Source: VXYL01 sp963422285
GTDB lineage: Bacteria; Pseudomonadota; Gammaproteobacteria; Pseudomonadales; Azotimanducaceae
Direction: 5' to 3'
NCBI GenBank assembly: GCA_963422285.2
Contig: OY729419.2
Location: 1,860,001-1,924,000 of the forward strand
DNA: 64,000 bases
The position numbers and the translations under genes were made by a program. A model generated the notes under the pieces. It was given only the letters and a program-made list of their open reading frames with translations, did not search any database and was not told the origin of the DNA. Shown here in pieces: positions 1-8,441 of the stretch; the first letter of the stretch is position 1; the number at the start of each line of letters is the position of its first letter.

Positions 1-265
<265 letters not shown>

Positions 266-348
266 TTCGCGTCCGAGCCTTCGGAGAGCCGCTATCGGCA
301 CCGAAGGCGTTGGGCGAGTTCGCCAGTACAGCCAGCAGCAGGGAAGCC

Positions 349-648
349 GTGCCCCGCCAGTCGCAGAAGTTCGTCGTCCGAATGCCTCGGGATCTCCATG
401 AGCGAATCGCCGAGGCCGCCCGTCGCTATCGGCGCAGCATGAACTCGGAGATCGTCGCCCGCCTTGAGCATTCGCTGCGCGGCATTCCCGACGACGCCAG
501 CGAATCCCAGGTGGAGCCGGCGTTCTTCCCGCAAATCGAAACCACCTTCCGGCGCGACCTCTCCGACCAGGAAGACACCCTGATCCGCATGTTCCGCCGC
601 CTGTCCGCCCGTCAGCGCGAGGCGCTGATCGACCTGCTGACGGGATGA
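349..648 (+). CDS. Arc-family ribbon-helix-helix DNA-binding protein
   Basis: A small (99 aa) putative transcriptional repressor. After a short start it reads KFVVRMPRDLHERIAEAARR and then RSMNSEIVARLE, the beta strand and two helices of an Arc/MetJ ribbon-helix-helix domain. The C-terminal half is acidic-polar with no recognised domain. The frame is open further upstream to 226, but that would overlap the end of rnpB. The GTG at 349 is preceded by CAGGGAAG and starts directly at the domain, so it is preferred. No partner toxin is adjacent, so it is probably a stand-alone regulator. Its target is unknown; the rpsJ promoter lies just downstream. Confidence 0.75.
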   Translation: MPRQSQKFVVRMPRDLHERIAEAARRYRRSMNSEIVARLEHSLRGIPDDASESQVEPAFFPQIETTFRRDLSDQEDTLIRMFRRLSARQREALIDLLTG

Positions 649-742
649 GCGACTGCAACGGCCATCTACCGCTCTGCGCGTCCCACGTCCCATAGGATGC
701 CGACGAGCGCATCCTGCCGAGGGAAATTAGATGAAATCAATG

Positions 743-771
743 TTGCCATGCACTGCCTGGATGCGTAGAAT
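743..771 (+). promoter_or_regulatory. sigma-70-type promoter of the S10 operon
   Basis: TTGCCA at 743-748 and TAGAAT at 766-771 are separated by exactly 17 bases. The predicted transcript would carry a leader of about 105 nt before rpsJ. In E. coli the S10 leader is the site of L4-mediated autoregulation; whether this leader folds similarly was not tested. Confidence 0.55.
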
Positions 772-884
772 CCGCCGTCCGTTTTTGAGGGATGTCCTGT
801 CTTCCCGTGCCTGCGGTGCGCCGACGGCGATGAAAACAACGGGTTGACGGCATTCGAGATGCTCCTGGAGATCCTGGAAAGGCA

Positions 885-1199
885 ATGGCTCGGAACCAGC
901 GCATACGCATACGCCTGAAGGCATTCGATCATCGGTTGATCGACGTGTCGACGGCGGAGATCGTCGATACGGCAAAGCGTACAGGTGCGCAGGTGCGCGG
1001 GCCGATCCCGCTGCCGACGCGAAAGGAGCGTTACACGGTACTGATCTCGCCCTTCGTGCATAAGGACGCGCGCGACCAGTACGAGATTCGCACCCACAAG
1101 AGGCTGCTCGACATCGTCGAACCCACCGAGAAGACCGTGGATGCGCTGATGAAGCTGGACCTCGCTGCCGGCGTGGATGTGCAGATCAGCTTGAACTAG
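885..1199 (+). CDS. rpsJ: 30S ribosomal protein S10
   Basis: First gene of the S10 operon. It encodes a 104 aa small-subunit protein that also acts in transcription antitermination as NusE. The sequence RIRIRLKAFDHRLID at the N-terminus and GPIPLPTRKERYTVL in the middle are diagnostic. The ATG is preceded by GGAAAGG. In enterobacteria rpsJ follows tufA; here no elongation factor gene precedes it, only an Arc-like gene and rnpB. Confidence 0.97.
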   Translation: MARNQRIRIRLKAFDHRLIDVSTAEIVDTAKRTGAQVRGPIPLPTRKERYTVLISPFVHKDARDQYEIRTHKRLLDIVEPTEKTVDALMKLDLAAGVDVQISLN

Positions 1200-1292
1200 A
1201 TACCGACGAGCGATACGGCAATATGGAACGCCGCATGGGGCGCAGTGACCGCGCCCTGTTGCGACTTGCAAGGGAAGATTGAGAGAACAGAC

Positions 1293-1946
1293 ATGGCCAT
1301 CGGGGTCATCGGTACCAAGAGCGGCATGACGCGGGTGTTCACGGAGGCGGGCGAGTCCATCCCCGTGACCGTGATCGTCGCCGAGCCGAACCGCGTGACG
1401 CAGGTGAAGACACAAGCCAGCGATGGCTACAACGCCGTGCAGGTCACCACCGGCATCGTCAAGTCGAACCGCGTCACCCGGCCCATGGCAGGACACTTCG
1501 CCAAGGCGAAAACCAGCGCGGGTCGCGGCGTGTGGGAGTTTCGCCTAGCCGACGCCCCGGCAGAGGAATTGAGGCCAGGCACCGAGATCGGCGTCGCCCA
1601 GTTCGAGAAGGGGCAAGTGGTAGATGTGGCCGGGATATCCAAGGGCAAGGGTTACGCTGGCACCATCAAGCGTTGGAAATTCCGCAGCCAGGATGCCACC
1701 CACGGCAACTCCATTTCCCACCGCGCCCCCGGCTCCATCGGCCAATGCCAAACTCCCGGTCGCGTATTCAAAGGCAAGAAGATGGCCGGCCACATGGGCG
1801 ATCGACGAGTCACTGTTCAGAATCTCACCATCGTCGGCATCCTCCCCGAACAGAACCTCATCCTTATCAAAGGCGCCGTGCCCGGCGCACCGGGCGCGGA
1901 TGTCTGCGTACGGCCGGCGGTGAAGGCGTCGGGAGGCGCGGGATGA
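1293..1946 (+). CDS. rplC: 50S ribosomal protein L3
   Basis: A 217 aa large-subunit protein, one of the first to bind 23S rRNA during assembly. It begins MAIGVIGTKSGMTRVF and contains the conserved central loop HGNSISHRAPGSIGQ and KGKKMAGHMG. An in-frame GTG lies upstream at 1245, but the family start is clearly the ATG at 1293. Its stop codon overlaps the rplD start (ATGA). Confidence 0.97.
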   Translation: MAIGVIGTKSGMTRVFTEAGESIPVTVIVAEPNRVTQVKTQASDGYNAVQVTTGIVKSNRVTRPMAGHFAKAKTSAGRGVWEFRLADAPAEELRPGTEIGVAQFEKGQVVDVAGISKGKGYAGTIKRWKFRSQDATHGNSISHRAPGSIGQCQTPGRVFKGKKMAGHMGDRRVTVQNLTIVGILPEQNLILIKGAVPGAPGADVCVRPAVKASGGAG

Positions 1947-2572
1947 GCATTTCGGTCCCCTCGACAGACGGCGGCAGCGTGGAAGTCTCGGCTGCCGCCT
2001 TCGGCCTGGAGTTCAACGAGACCCTGGTGCATCAGGCGGTAGTAGCCTACCTAGCTGGTGGACGGCAGGGCACCAAGGCGCAGAAGTCGCGTGCCGACGT
2101 GCGCGGCGGCGGACGCAAGCCCTGGCGTCAGAAGCGCACTGGACGGGCCCGCGCCGGCTCCATCCGCAGCCCGCTGTGGCGGGGTGGCGGACGCACGTTC
2201 GCGCCCCGGCCGGCGGATCATTCCCAGAAACTGAACCGGAAGATGTACCGAGGCGCCATTCGCTGTATCTTTTCCGAACTGATCCGCCAAGACCGCCTCC
2301 TCGCCCTCCCCGCCCTCTCCCTCAAAGCCCCCAAGACCAAGATTCTCGCCGCGAAACTGCAGGAACTCGGCGTACTGCCAAAAAAGCGCACCCCCGCCAG
2401 CATTCTCGTCATCACCACAGCCGCGGATCGCAACCTGCAATTGGCAGTACGCAACCTGCCCGACGTGGATGTGCATACCGTCGGCGCCCTCGACCCGGTG
2501 AGCCTGATCGGCCGCCGCAAGGTGCTGGCCACGGTGGAGGCGCTGAAGCGCATCGAGGAGCGGCTGGCATGA
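1943..2572 (+). CDS. rplD: 50S ribosomal protein L4
   Basis: A 209 aa protein lining the exit tunnel; in E. coli it is also the autogenous regulator of this operon. The extended loop is recognisable (RGGGRKPWRQKRTGRARAG, then SPLWRGGGRTFAPRP), as is the C-terminal ALKRIEERL. The ATG overlaps the rplC stop and its own stop overlaps the rplW start, so translation is probably coupled along rplC-rplD-rplW. Confidence 0.96.
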   Translation: MSISVPSTDGGSVEVSAAAFGLEFNETLVHQAVVAYLAGGRQGTKAQKSRADVRGGGRKPWRQKRTGRARAGSIRSPLWRGGGRTFAPRPADHSQKLNRKMYRGAIRCIFSELIRQDRLLALPALSLKAPKTKILAAKLQELGVLPKKRTPASILVITTAADRNLQLAVRNLPDVDVHTVGALDPVSLIGRRKVLATVEALKRIEERLA

Positions 2573-2919
2573 ACAAGAGCCCTCAGCCGGGGAGCGCGAG
2601 GGGGAACCCCTCGCTAGCGAAAACCGAGCGCCTCTACACCGTGCTGTTGGAGCCCCATATCACCGAGAAGGCGTCCAATCTGGGCGATTGGAGCAACCAC
2701 TACACGTTCAAGGTGGCTAAGGACGCCACTAAGCGCGAGATCCGCACCGCGGTGGAGATGCTGTTCAGCGTCAAGGTGCATAGCGTCACCACCTTGAACA
2801 TGAAGGGCAAGGTGAAACGCAACTTCCGCGGCGTCACCTCGCGCAAGAAAAGCTGGAAAAAAGCCTATGTCCGACTCGCCGAGGGCGAGAACCTGGACTA
2901 TACAGCGGTGGACAGGTAG
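2569..2919 (+). CDS. rplW: 50S ribosomal protein L23
   Basis: A 116 aa tunnel-exit protein that docks trigger factor and SRP. The core runs from LLEPHITEKAS through VNTLNMKGKVKR-like residues, with KKAYVRLAEGENLD at the end. About 16 extra residues (MNKSPQPGSARG...) precede the usual family start. The ATG at 2569 overlaps the rplD stop, which supports the longer start. Confidence 0.95.
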   Translation: MNKSPQPGSARGNPSLAKTERLYTVLLEPHITEKASNLGDWSNHYTFKVAKDATKREIRTAVEMLFSVKVHSVTTLNMKGKVKRNFRGVTSRKKSWKKAYVRLAEGENLDYTAVDR

Positions 2920-2929
2920 GACACGGGCA

Positions 2930-3760
2930 ATGCCAGCAGTTAGAACCAAGCCCACCTCGCCCGGACGCCGCTTCGTCGTCAAGGTAGTGGATCCCGCACT
3001 GCACAAGGGTACCCCGTACAAGCCGCTGCTAGAAAAGCAGAGCGGCACCGGCGGGCGCAATGGCGCTGGTCGCATCACTACCCGGCACCGAGGCGGCGGC
3101 CACAAGCAGCACTACCGCAAGATCGATTTTCGCCGCGACAAGGACGGCATCAGGGCGACGGTGACCCGCCTGGAGTACGATCCCAACCGCACGGCCCACA
3201 TCGCGCTGCTCAAGTACGCCGACGGCGAATATCGCTACATCGTCGCACCACGGGGCGTTCAGCCCGAGGACGAACTAATGTCCGGTTCCACCGCGCCTAT
3301 TCGCCCAGGCAACGCCATGCCCTTGCGCAACGTGCCAGTGGGCATCGTCGTCCACTGCGTAGAGCTGAAGCCCGGCAAGGGAGCCCAGTTGGCGCGCAGT
3401 GCTGGCGCGTCCTGCCAACTGGTGGCCCGGGAAGGTCGCTACGCCACGCTGCGGCTTCGCTCCGGCGAAATGCGCCGGGTGCCCGTCGAATGCCGCGCCA
3501 CGTTGGGCGAGGTCGGCAACAGCGAGCACAGCCTGCGCTCGCTGGGCAAGGCCGGCGCCAAGCGCTGGCGTGGCGTGCGGCCGACGGTGCGAGGCGTGGC
3601 CATGAACCCGGTGGACCATCCCCATGGCGGCGGCGAAGGCAAGTCCTCGGGCGGCCGCCATCCGGTGTCGCCGAAGGGCCTGCCCACCAAGGGCCTCAAG
3701 ACACGCAAGAACAAGCGCACGGACAAGCTCATCGTGCGCCGTCGCGGCGCCAGGAGATAG
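2930..3760 (+). CDS. rplB: 50S ribosomal protein L2
   Basis: A 276 aa protein of normal family length, located near the peptidyl-transferase centre and needed for subunit association. Diagnostic parts are GRITTRHRGGGHKQHYR near the N-terminus and the C-terminal VRGVAMNPVDHPHGGGEGK. The ATG at 2930 (MPAVRTKPTSPGRR) is the family start; the frame is open further upstream inside rplW. Confidence 0.97.
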   Translation: MPAVRTKPTSPGRRFVVKVVDPALHKGTPYKPLLEKQSGTGGRNGAGRITTRHRGGGHKQHYRKIDFRRDKDGIRATVTRLEYDPNRTAHIALLKYADGEYRYIVAPRGVQPEDELMSGSTAPIRPGNAMPLRNVPVGIVVHCVELKPGKGAQLARSAGASCQLVAREGRYATLRLRSGEMRRVPVECRATLGEVGNSEHSLRSLGKAGAKRWRGVRPTVRGVAMNPVDHPHGGGEGKSSGGRHPVSPKGLPTKGLKTRKNKRTDKLIVRRRGARR

Positions 3761-3766
3761 AGAACC

Positions 3767-4042
3767 GTGCCGAGATCGCTACGCAAAGGCCCCTTCGTGG
3801 ATCTGCATCTGATGCGCAAGGTGAACGAGGCTGCGGCCAAGGGCGACCGCCGCCCCATCCGCACTTGGTCGCGCCGATCCATGATCGTGCCGGAAATGGT
3901 GGGGCTGACTATCGCCGTATACAACGGCCGCCAGCACGTGCCGGTATTCGTTTCCGAAGACATGGTAGGGCACAAGCTCGGCGAGTTCGCGCCTACCCGC
4001 ACCTACCGGGGGCACAGCGCCGATCGCAAGGCGCGGCGCTGA
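3767..4042 (+). CDS. rpsS: 30S ribosomal protein S19
   Basis: A 91 aa protein of the small-subunit head. It has the classic N-terminus PRSLRKGPFVDLHL, the middle RRSMIVPEMVGLTI and the end LGEFAPTRTYRGHSADRKARR. It starts with GTG six bases after the rplB stop, with AGGAGATAG as ribosome-binding site. Confidence 0.97.
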   Translation: MPRSLRKGPFVDLHLMRKVNEAAAKGDRRPIRTWSRRSMIVPEMVGLTIAVYNGRQHVPVFVSEDMVGHKLGEFAPTRTYRGHSADRKARR

Positions 4043-4089
4043 CAACGCGATTCAGGTTGAGAGTCGAGGGGTCGATAAAAGGAACCACC

Positions 4090-4437
4090 ATGAAAGTGAG
4101 CGCAACGGCGAAGCGACTGCACATCTCGCCCCGCAAGATTCGCTTGGTGACGGATCAGGTGCGCGGCAAGCCGGTGGCCGATGCCCTGGACATCCTGAAC
4201 TTCAGCACCGGCAAGGGCGCACCGCTGGTGCGCAAGGTGCTCGATTCCGCCATCGCCAACGCGGAGAACAACGAAGGCGCCGATGTGGACGAACTGGTCG
4301 TTGCGGCAGCCTACGTGGACGAGGGTCTCACCACCAAGCGCGTCCGCCCGCGTGCCCGAGGCAGGGCGGATCGCATCTTCAAGCGCACCAGCCACGTCAC
4401 CGTGACGGTGAGCGACGAAGCGAACGCAAGGAGCTAG
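4090..4437 (+). CDS. rplV: 50S ribosomal protein L22
   Basis: A 115 aa protein lining the exit tunnel. It contains RLHISPRKIRLVTDQVRGK, LDSAIANAENNEGAD and the conserved RPRARGRADRIFKRTSH beta-hairpin segment that reaches the tunnel wall. The preceding AAAGGAACCACC provides the ribosome-binding site. Three bases separate it from rpsC. Confidence 0.96.
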   Translation: MKVSATAKRLHISPRKIRLVTDQVRGKPVADALDILNFSTGKGAPLVRKVLDSAIANAENNEGADVDELVVAAAYVDEGLTTKRVRPRARGRADRIFKRTSHVTVTVSDEANARS

Positions 4438-4440
4438 CCG

Positions 4441-5094
4441 ATGGGTCAGAAAGTCAGTCCGACGGGCCTGCGGCTCGGCATCGTCAAGAACCATTCCTCG
4501 GTCTGGTACGCCAACAAGAAGGACTACCCCCGCTACCTGCTGAACGACCTGGAAGTGCGCGAGCACATCCATCGCCAGCTAGCCCAGGCGTCGGTAAGCC
4601 GCATCGACATCGAGCGGCCGGCGCAGACGGCGCGCATCACCATCCACACCTCCAGACCCGGCATCGTCATTGGCAAGAAGGGCGAGGACGTCGACCGGCT
4701 GCGCCTGGCACTGGCGACGAAGATGGGCGTACCGGTGCATATCAACGTCGAGGAAATCCGCAAGCCGGAGACGGACGCGCTGCTGGTGGCTCAGAATGTC
4801 GCCCAGCAGCTCGAACGCCGGGTACGCCACCAGCGGGCCATGCGGCGGGTGATGCAGAACGCCATGCGCCTCGGTGCCGAGGGCATCAAGGTGCGCGTCG
4901 CCGGCCGCCTCAACGGCGCGGAGATCGCCCGCTCGGAAACCTACGCCGAAGGCCGCGTACCCCTGCACACTCTGCGCGCCGACATCGACTACGCCACCGC
5001 CCAAGCGAAGACCAACTACGGCATCGTCGGCGTCAAAGTGTGGATCTTCAAGGGCGAAATCCTCGCCCCCGAAGAAGAAAGCAATCCGACGTAA
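4441..5094 (+). CDS. rpsC: 30S ribosomal protein S3
   Basis: A 217 aa protein at the mRNA entry site of the small subunit. It starts GQKVSPTGLRLGIVKNHSS and carries the KH-domain GxxG-type loop in RPGIVIGKKGEDVDRLR, then the C-terminal domain with GRLNGAEIARSE. It is somewhat shorter than the E. coli protein (233 aa), mainly at the C-terminal tail. Confidence 0.96.
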   Translation: MGQKVSPTGLRLGIVKNHSSVWYANKKDYPRYLLNDLEVREHIHRQLAQASVSRIDIERPAQTARITIHTSRPGIVIGKKGEDVDRLRLALATKMGVPVHINVEEIRKPETDALLVAQNVAQQLERRVRHQRAMRRVMQNAMRLGAEGIKVRVAGRLNGAEIARSETYAEGRVPLHTLRADIDYATAQAKTNYGIVGVKVWIFKGEILAPEEESNPT

Positions 5095-5109
5095 GCGCGA
5101 GTCGCGAAC

Positions 5110-5523
5110 ATGCTACAGCCTAAGAGAACCAAGTTCCGCAAGCAGCAGAAAGGGCGCAACCGCGGCTTGGCGACGCGGGGCAACCGAGTGAGCTTCGGCG
5201 AGTTCGGCTTGAAAGCCGTCGGTCGCGGCCGCTTGACGGCTCGCCAGATCGAATCCGCGCGACGGGCGATGACCCGCCATGTCCGACGCGGCGGCAAGGT
5301 GTGGATCCGCATCTTTCCGGACAAGCCCATCACCAAGAAGCCGTTGGAAGTCCGGCAGGGCAAGGGCAAGGGCAGCGTCGAATACTGGGTGGCGCAGATT
5401 CAGCCCGGGCGAGTGCTCTACGAGATGGAAGGCGTCGCCGAGGATGTGGCCCGCCAAGCCCTGGCCTTGGCCGCCGCCAAGCTGCCGTTTCCGACGGTGT
5501 TCGTGAAGCGGTCGCTGGTCTGA
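5110..5523 (+). CDS. rplP: 50S ribosomal protein L16
   Basis: A 137 aa protein close to the A site of the large subunit. Diagnostic sequences are MLQPKRTKFRKQQKGRNRG at the start and GGKVWIRIFPDKPITKKPLE in the middle. It lies 15 bases after rpsC, as expected for the S10 operon. Confidence 0.97.
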   Translation: MLQPKRTKFRKQQKGRNRGLATRGNRVSFGEFGLKAVGRGRLTARQIESARRAMTRHVRRGGKVWIRIFPDKPITKKPLEVRQGKGKGSVEYWVAQIQPGRVLYEMEGVAEDVARQALALAAAKLPFPTVFVKRSLV

Positions 5524-5547
5524 CGCTGGTCTGAGTAGAAGCGAGAC

Positions 5548-5748
5548 ATGAAAGCGGCCGAGTTCAAGGAACTGAGAGAAAAAAACGTGGACGAGTTGAA
5601 CGAGGAACTCATTCGCCTGCGCAAGGAGCAGTTCGCCATGCGCATGCAGCGCGCCAGCGAGCAACTGCCGCAGACGCATCTCATCACCGACACGCGGCGC
5701 GACATCGCCCGCGTGAAGACGCTGATCCGGGAGAAAAGCGGTGGCTGA
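5548..5748 (+). CDS. rpmC: 50S ribosomal protein L29
   Basis: A 66 aa two-helix protein at the tunnel exit. It begins MKAAEFKELREKNVDELNEE and ends with the typical RRDIARVKTLIREK. Its stop codon lies inside the start region of the extended rpsQ reading frame (8-base overlap). Confidence 0.95.
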   Translation: MKAAEFKELREKNVDELNEELIRLRKEQFAMRMQRASEQLPQTHLITDTRRDIARVKTLIREKSGG

Positions 5749-6337
5749 CGAGCAAGTACGCGACGACGCGGCAAGCCCGCCGCCGGATGCCGGGGCGGCG
5801 GCCGATACGCCGGCAACGACAGGGCAGCAGCCGGCCTTGGAAACCGCATCTGCGGCAACGCCGCAGTCGGCTGACGCAGCGGCGGCACCCCACCGAGCAG
5901 AGACCAAACCGACGACACCGAGCGACACGGCAATGCCGCCAGCCAACGCGCCGGCTGGTGCGACGGCACAGAGCGATACGGCGACATCGAGCGCTGCCGG
6001 GGAAGACGCCGAGCAGGCGTTGGCAGGCGAGCTGCCAGCCCCTGTCCTGGAGACGCCGGCACCGCAGCCAGCGCCTGCCGCTGCCGCCCGCTCCTCGCGC
6101 ACCATGACTGGCGTGGTGGCGTCGAACAAGGCGGACAAGACCATCACCGTGCATATCGAGCGGCGCGTCAAGCATCCGGTATACGGCAAGTTCATCCGCA
6201 GCTCGACCCGCCTTGCGGCCCACGATGAACACAACAACTGCCGCGAAGGCGACGTCGTCACCATCGTGGAGACGCGCCCTATCTCGAAGACCAAGTCCTG
6301 GACGCTGGAGCGGATCGTCGCCCGGGCGGGCACTTGA
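5741..6337 (+). CDS. rpsQ: 30S ribosomal protein S17 with long Ala/Pro-rich N-terminal extension
   Basis: The last roughly 79 residues are a normal S17 (TMTGVVASNKADKTITVHIE, VKHPVYGKFIR, ETRPISKTKSWTLERI), a primary 16S rRNA-binding protein. In front of it the frame stays open for about 119 residues of low-complexity sequence dominated by Ala, Pro, Thr, Ser, Asp and Glu, with very few hydrophobic or aromatic residues. E. coli S17 is 84 aa in total. The GTG at 5741 overlaps the rpmC stop and has GGGAGAAAAG upstream. The only late start, an ATG at 6104, would cut into the conserved N-terminal strand, so at least part of the extension must be translated. A disordered tail is likely. Its function is unknown. 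Confidence 0.88.
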   Translation: MADEQVRDDAASPPPDAGAAADTPATTGQQPALETASAATPQSADAAAAPHRAETKPTTPSDTAMPPANAPAGATAQSDTATSSAAGEDAEQALAGELPAPVLETPAPQPAPAAAARSSRTMTGVVASNKADKTITVHIERRVKHPVYGKFIRSSTRLAAHDEHNNCREGDVVTIVETRPISKTKSWTLERIVARAGT

Positions 6338-6353
6338 CCGCGGGGAGCAACCA

Positions 6354-6722
6354 ATGATTCAGACGGAAACCATGCTCGACATCGCCGACAACAGCGGTGC
6401 CCGGCGGGTCCAGTGCATCAAGGTGCTCGGCGGTTCCCATCGCCGCTACGCTGGCATCGGCGACGTGGTGAAAGTGACGGTGAAGGAGGCCATCCCGCGC
6501 GGCCGGGTGCGCAAGGGCCAGGTGATGAACGCAGTGGTGGTGCGCACCAAGCGCGGCGTACGCCGAGCGGACGGCTCGCTGATCCGCTTCGATCAGAATG
6601 CCGCGGTGCTGCTGACCGCCGGTCTGCAACCGGTCGGTACGCGCATCTTCGGCCCGGTGACCCGGGAACTGCGTACCGAGAACTTCATGCGCATCATTTC
6701 CCTAGCGCCAGAAGTGCTCTAG
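6354..6722 (+). CDS. rplN: 50S ribosomal protein L14
   Basis: A 122 aa subunit-interface protein, first gene of the classical spc operon. MIQTETMLDIADNSGARRVQ and the C-terminal RELRTENFMRIISLAPEVL are characteristic. CGGGGAGCAACCA precedes the ATG. The 16-base gap from rpsQ suggests no separate promoter. Confidence 0.97.
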   Translation: MIQTETMLDIADNSGARRVQCIKVLGGSHRRYAGIGDVVKVTVKEAIPRGRVRKGQVMNAVVVRTKRGVRRADGSLIRFDQNAAVLLTAGLQPVGTRIFGPVTRELRTENFMRIISLAPEVL

Positions 6723-6769
6723 GCGACGGTCGGCACGGACACGAAGCCAGGGTACGGTTTGCACCAAAC

Positions 6770-7084
6770 ATGCGAAAGATACGAACAGAAGACGAGGTCA
6801 TCGTGATCGCCGGACGCGACAAAGGACGGCGCGGCACCGTGGAGCGCATGGCCTCCCGGGATCGGGTGGTGGTCTCCGGCATCAACATGGTGAAGCGGCA
6901 TACCCGCCCGAACCCGCAGCTCAACGAGCCGGGGGGCATCAAGGATATCGAAGCGCCCATCGCCATCTCCAACGTGGCGCTGTTCAATCCGGAAACCGGC
7001 AAGGCCGACCGAGTAGGCATCCGCGCCGAGAACGGCAAGCGCGTACGCTACTTCAAATCCACCGATACCCTCGTGGACGAATGA
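6770..7084 (+). CDS. rplX: 50S ribosomal protein L24
   Basis: A 104 aa assembly-initiator protein with a KOW motif: MRKIRTEDEVIVIAGRDKGR followed by GTVERM, then INMVKRHTRPNPQ and GGIKDIEAPI. The ATG at 6770 is the family start. The stop overlaps the rplE ATG. Confidence 0.96.
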   Translation: MRKIRTEDEVIVIAGRDKGRRGTVERMASRDRVVVSGINMVKRHTRPNPQLNEPGGIKDIEAPIAISNVALFNPETGKADRVGIRAENGKRVRYFKSTDTLVDE

Positions 7085-7626
7085 CCGTGTCGAACCTGCG
7101 GCAAAGATACCTGGACGAAGTTCGCCCGGCGCTGATGGAGCAGTTCCACTACCGCTCCGTGATGGCGGTGCCGCGCATCGACAAGGTGACGCTGAACATG
7201 GGCGTCGGCGACGCCGTGGGCGACCGCAAGACCATGGACAGCGCCGTGCAGGATCTGACGTTGATCTCCGGACAGCAGCCAGTGGTCACCAAGGCGCGCA
7301 AGTCCGAGGCCGGGTTCAAGATCCGCGAGGGCTTTCCCATCGGCTGCAAGGTCACTCTGCGGCGTGAAAGGATGTACGAGTTCATCGAGCGGCTGATCGG
7401 CATCGCCATCCCCCGAATGCGCGACTTCCGCGGTCTCAACCCTCGCTCCTTTGACGGCCGCGGCAACTTCTCCATGGGCATCGCCGAACAGATGAACTTC
7501 CCGGAAATCGATTACGACCGCATCGACAAGATCCGCGGTTTGGACATCACCGTCACCACTACCGCGAACACCAACGAAGAAGCCTTGGCGCTGCTGCGCG
7601 CCTTCAACTTTCCGTTCAGGAACTAG
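7081..7626 (+). CDS. rplE: 50S ribosomal protein L5
   Basis: A 181 aa 5S rRNA-binding protein of the central protuberance. It carries PRIDKVTLNMGVGDA, RKSEAGFKIREGFPIGCKVT and the C-terminal LDITVTTTANTNEEALALL. It starts by ATGA overlap with rplX. Confidence 0.97.
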   Translation: MTVSNLRQRYLDEVRPALMEQFHYRSVMAVPRIDKVTLNMGVGDAVGDRKTMDSAVQDLTLISGQQPVVTKARKSEAGFKIREGFPIGCKVTLRRERMYEFIERLIGIAIPRMRDFRGLNPRSFDGRGNFSMGIAEQMNFPEIDYDRIDKIRGLDITVTTTANTNEEALALLRAFNFPFRN

Positions 7627-7647
7627 GCAGGAAAAGAGTAGCAACGA

Positions 7648-7953
7648 ATGGCAAAAAAATCCGTCATCGAACGCGAAAAGAAGCGCGAGAAGATCGTCGC
7701 CAAGTACGCGTCGAAGCGCCAAGCGCTGAAGAAAATCGTCGCCGACCGGAGCGCCTCCGACGACGAGCGCTGGCAGGCGCAGCTACAGCTGCAGCAGCTG
7801 CCGCGCAACGCATCTCCGGTACGCTTGCGGCGTCGCTGCGGACAGACCGGCCGGCCTCGGGGCGTGTACCGAAAGTTCGGCTTGGGCCGCAACAAGCTGC
7901 GCGAGGCGGCCATGCGCGGCGACGTGCCCGGCCTAGTCAAGTCGAGCTGGTGA
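7648..7953 (+). CDS. rpsN: 30S ribosomal protein S14 (zinc-independent type)
   Basis: A 101 aa protein of the long S14 class that lacks the CxxC zinc motifs. Recognisable parts are MAKKSVIEREKKREKIVAKY and the C-terminal GRPRGVYRKFGLGRNKLRE. The preceding AGGAAAAGAGTAGCGA gives a ribosome-binding site. Confidence 0.96.
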   Translation: MAKKSVIEREKKREKIVAKYASKRQALKKIVADRSASDDERWQAQLQLQQLPRNASPVRLRRRCGQTGRPRGVYRKFGLGRNKLREAAMRGDVPGLVKSSW

Positions 7954-7997
7954 ACGCGATCCGCTTCGCCGATTCGAGGGAGTAGCGAGGAGAACAC

Positions 7998-8390
7998 ATG
8001 AGCATGCAGGATCCCATCGCCGACCTGTTGACGAGGATCAGGAATGCCCAGCAGGCGCATCGTCCTTCGGTGTCGGGGCCGAGCTCCAAGCTGAAGACGG
8101 CCATCTGCCAAGTGCTGCAGGATGAAGGCTACATCGACGGCTTCCATGTGAGCGGCGGCACCAAGCCGGAACTGACCATCTCCCTGCGCTACTACGAAGG
8201 CGAAACGGTGATCGAGGAGCTGCGCCGGGTCAGCCGCCCGGGCCTGCGCATCTACAAGTCCCACGGCGAACTGCCGGAAATTCGCGGCGGCTTGGGAGTC
8301 GCCGTGGTAAGTACCAACCTCGGCGTCATGACCGATCGCGCCGCTCGCCGCGCCGGCATCGGGGGCGAAGTGCTGTGTACGGTGTTCTGA
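7998..8390 (+). CDS. rpsH: 30S ribosomal protein S8
   Basis: A 130 aa central-domain 16S rRNA-binding protein; in E. coli it is the autogenous repressor of the spc operon. The N-terminus MSMQDPIADLLTRIRNAQ and C-terminus TDRAARRAGIGGEVLCTVF are diagnostic. An AGGAGAA ribosome-binding site precedes it. Confidence 0.97.
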   Translation: MSMQDPIADLLTRIRNAQQAHRPSVSGPSSKLKTAICQVLQDEGYIDGFHVSGGTKPELTISLRYYEGETVIEELRRVSRPGLRIYKSHGELPEIRGGLGVAVVSTNLGVMTDRAARRAGIGGEVLCTVF

Positions 8391-8441
8391 GGCCGGATCG
8401 AGCGCTGGTCGAAAGTCGGATTGGAATGGAGGTCGATAGCC

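Noticed and set aside
5113..6354. A 413-codon open frame on the minus strand opposite rplP-rpmC-rpsQ.
   Set aside because: High GC makes long antisense frames; the plus strand carries well conserved ribosomal proteins and the antisense protein resembles nothing.
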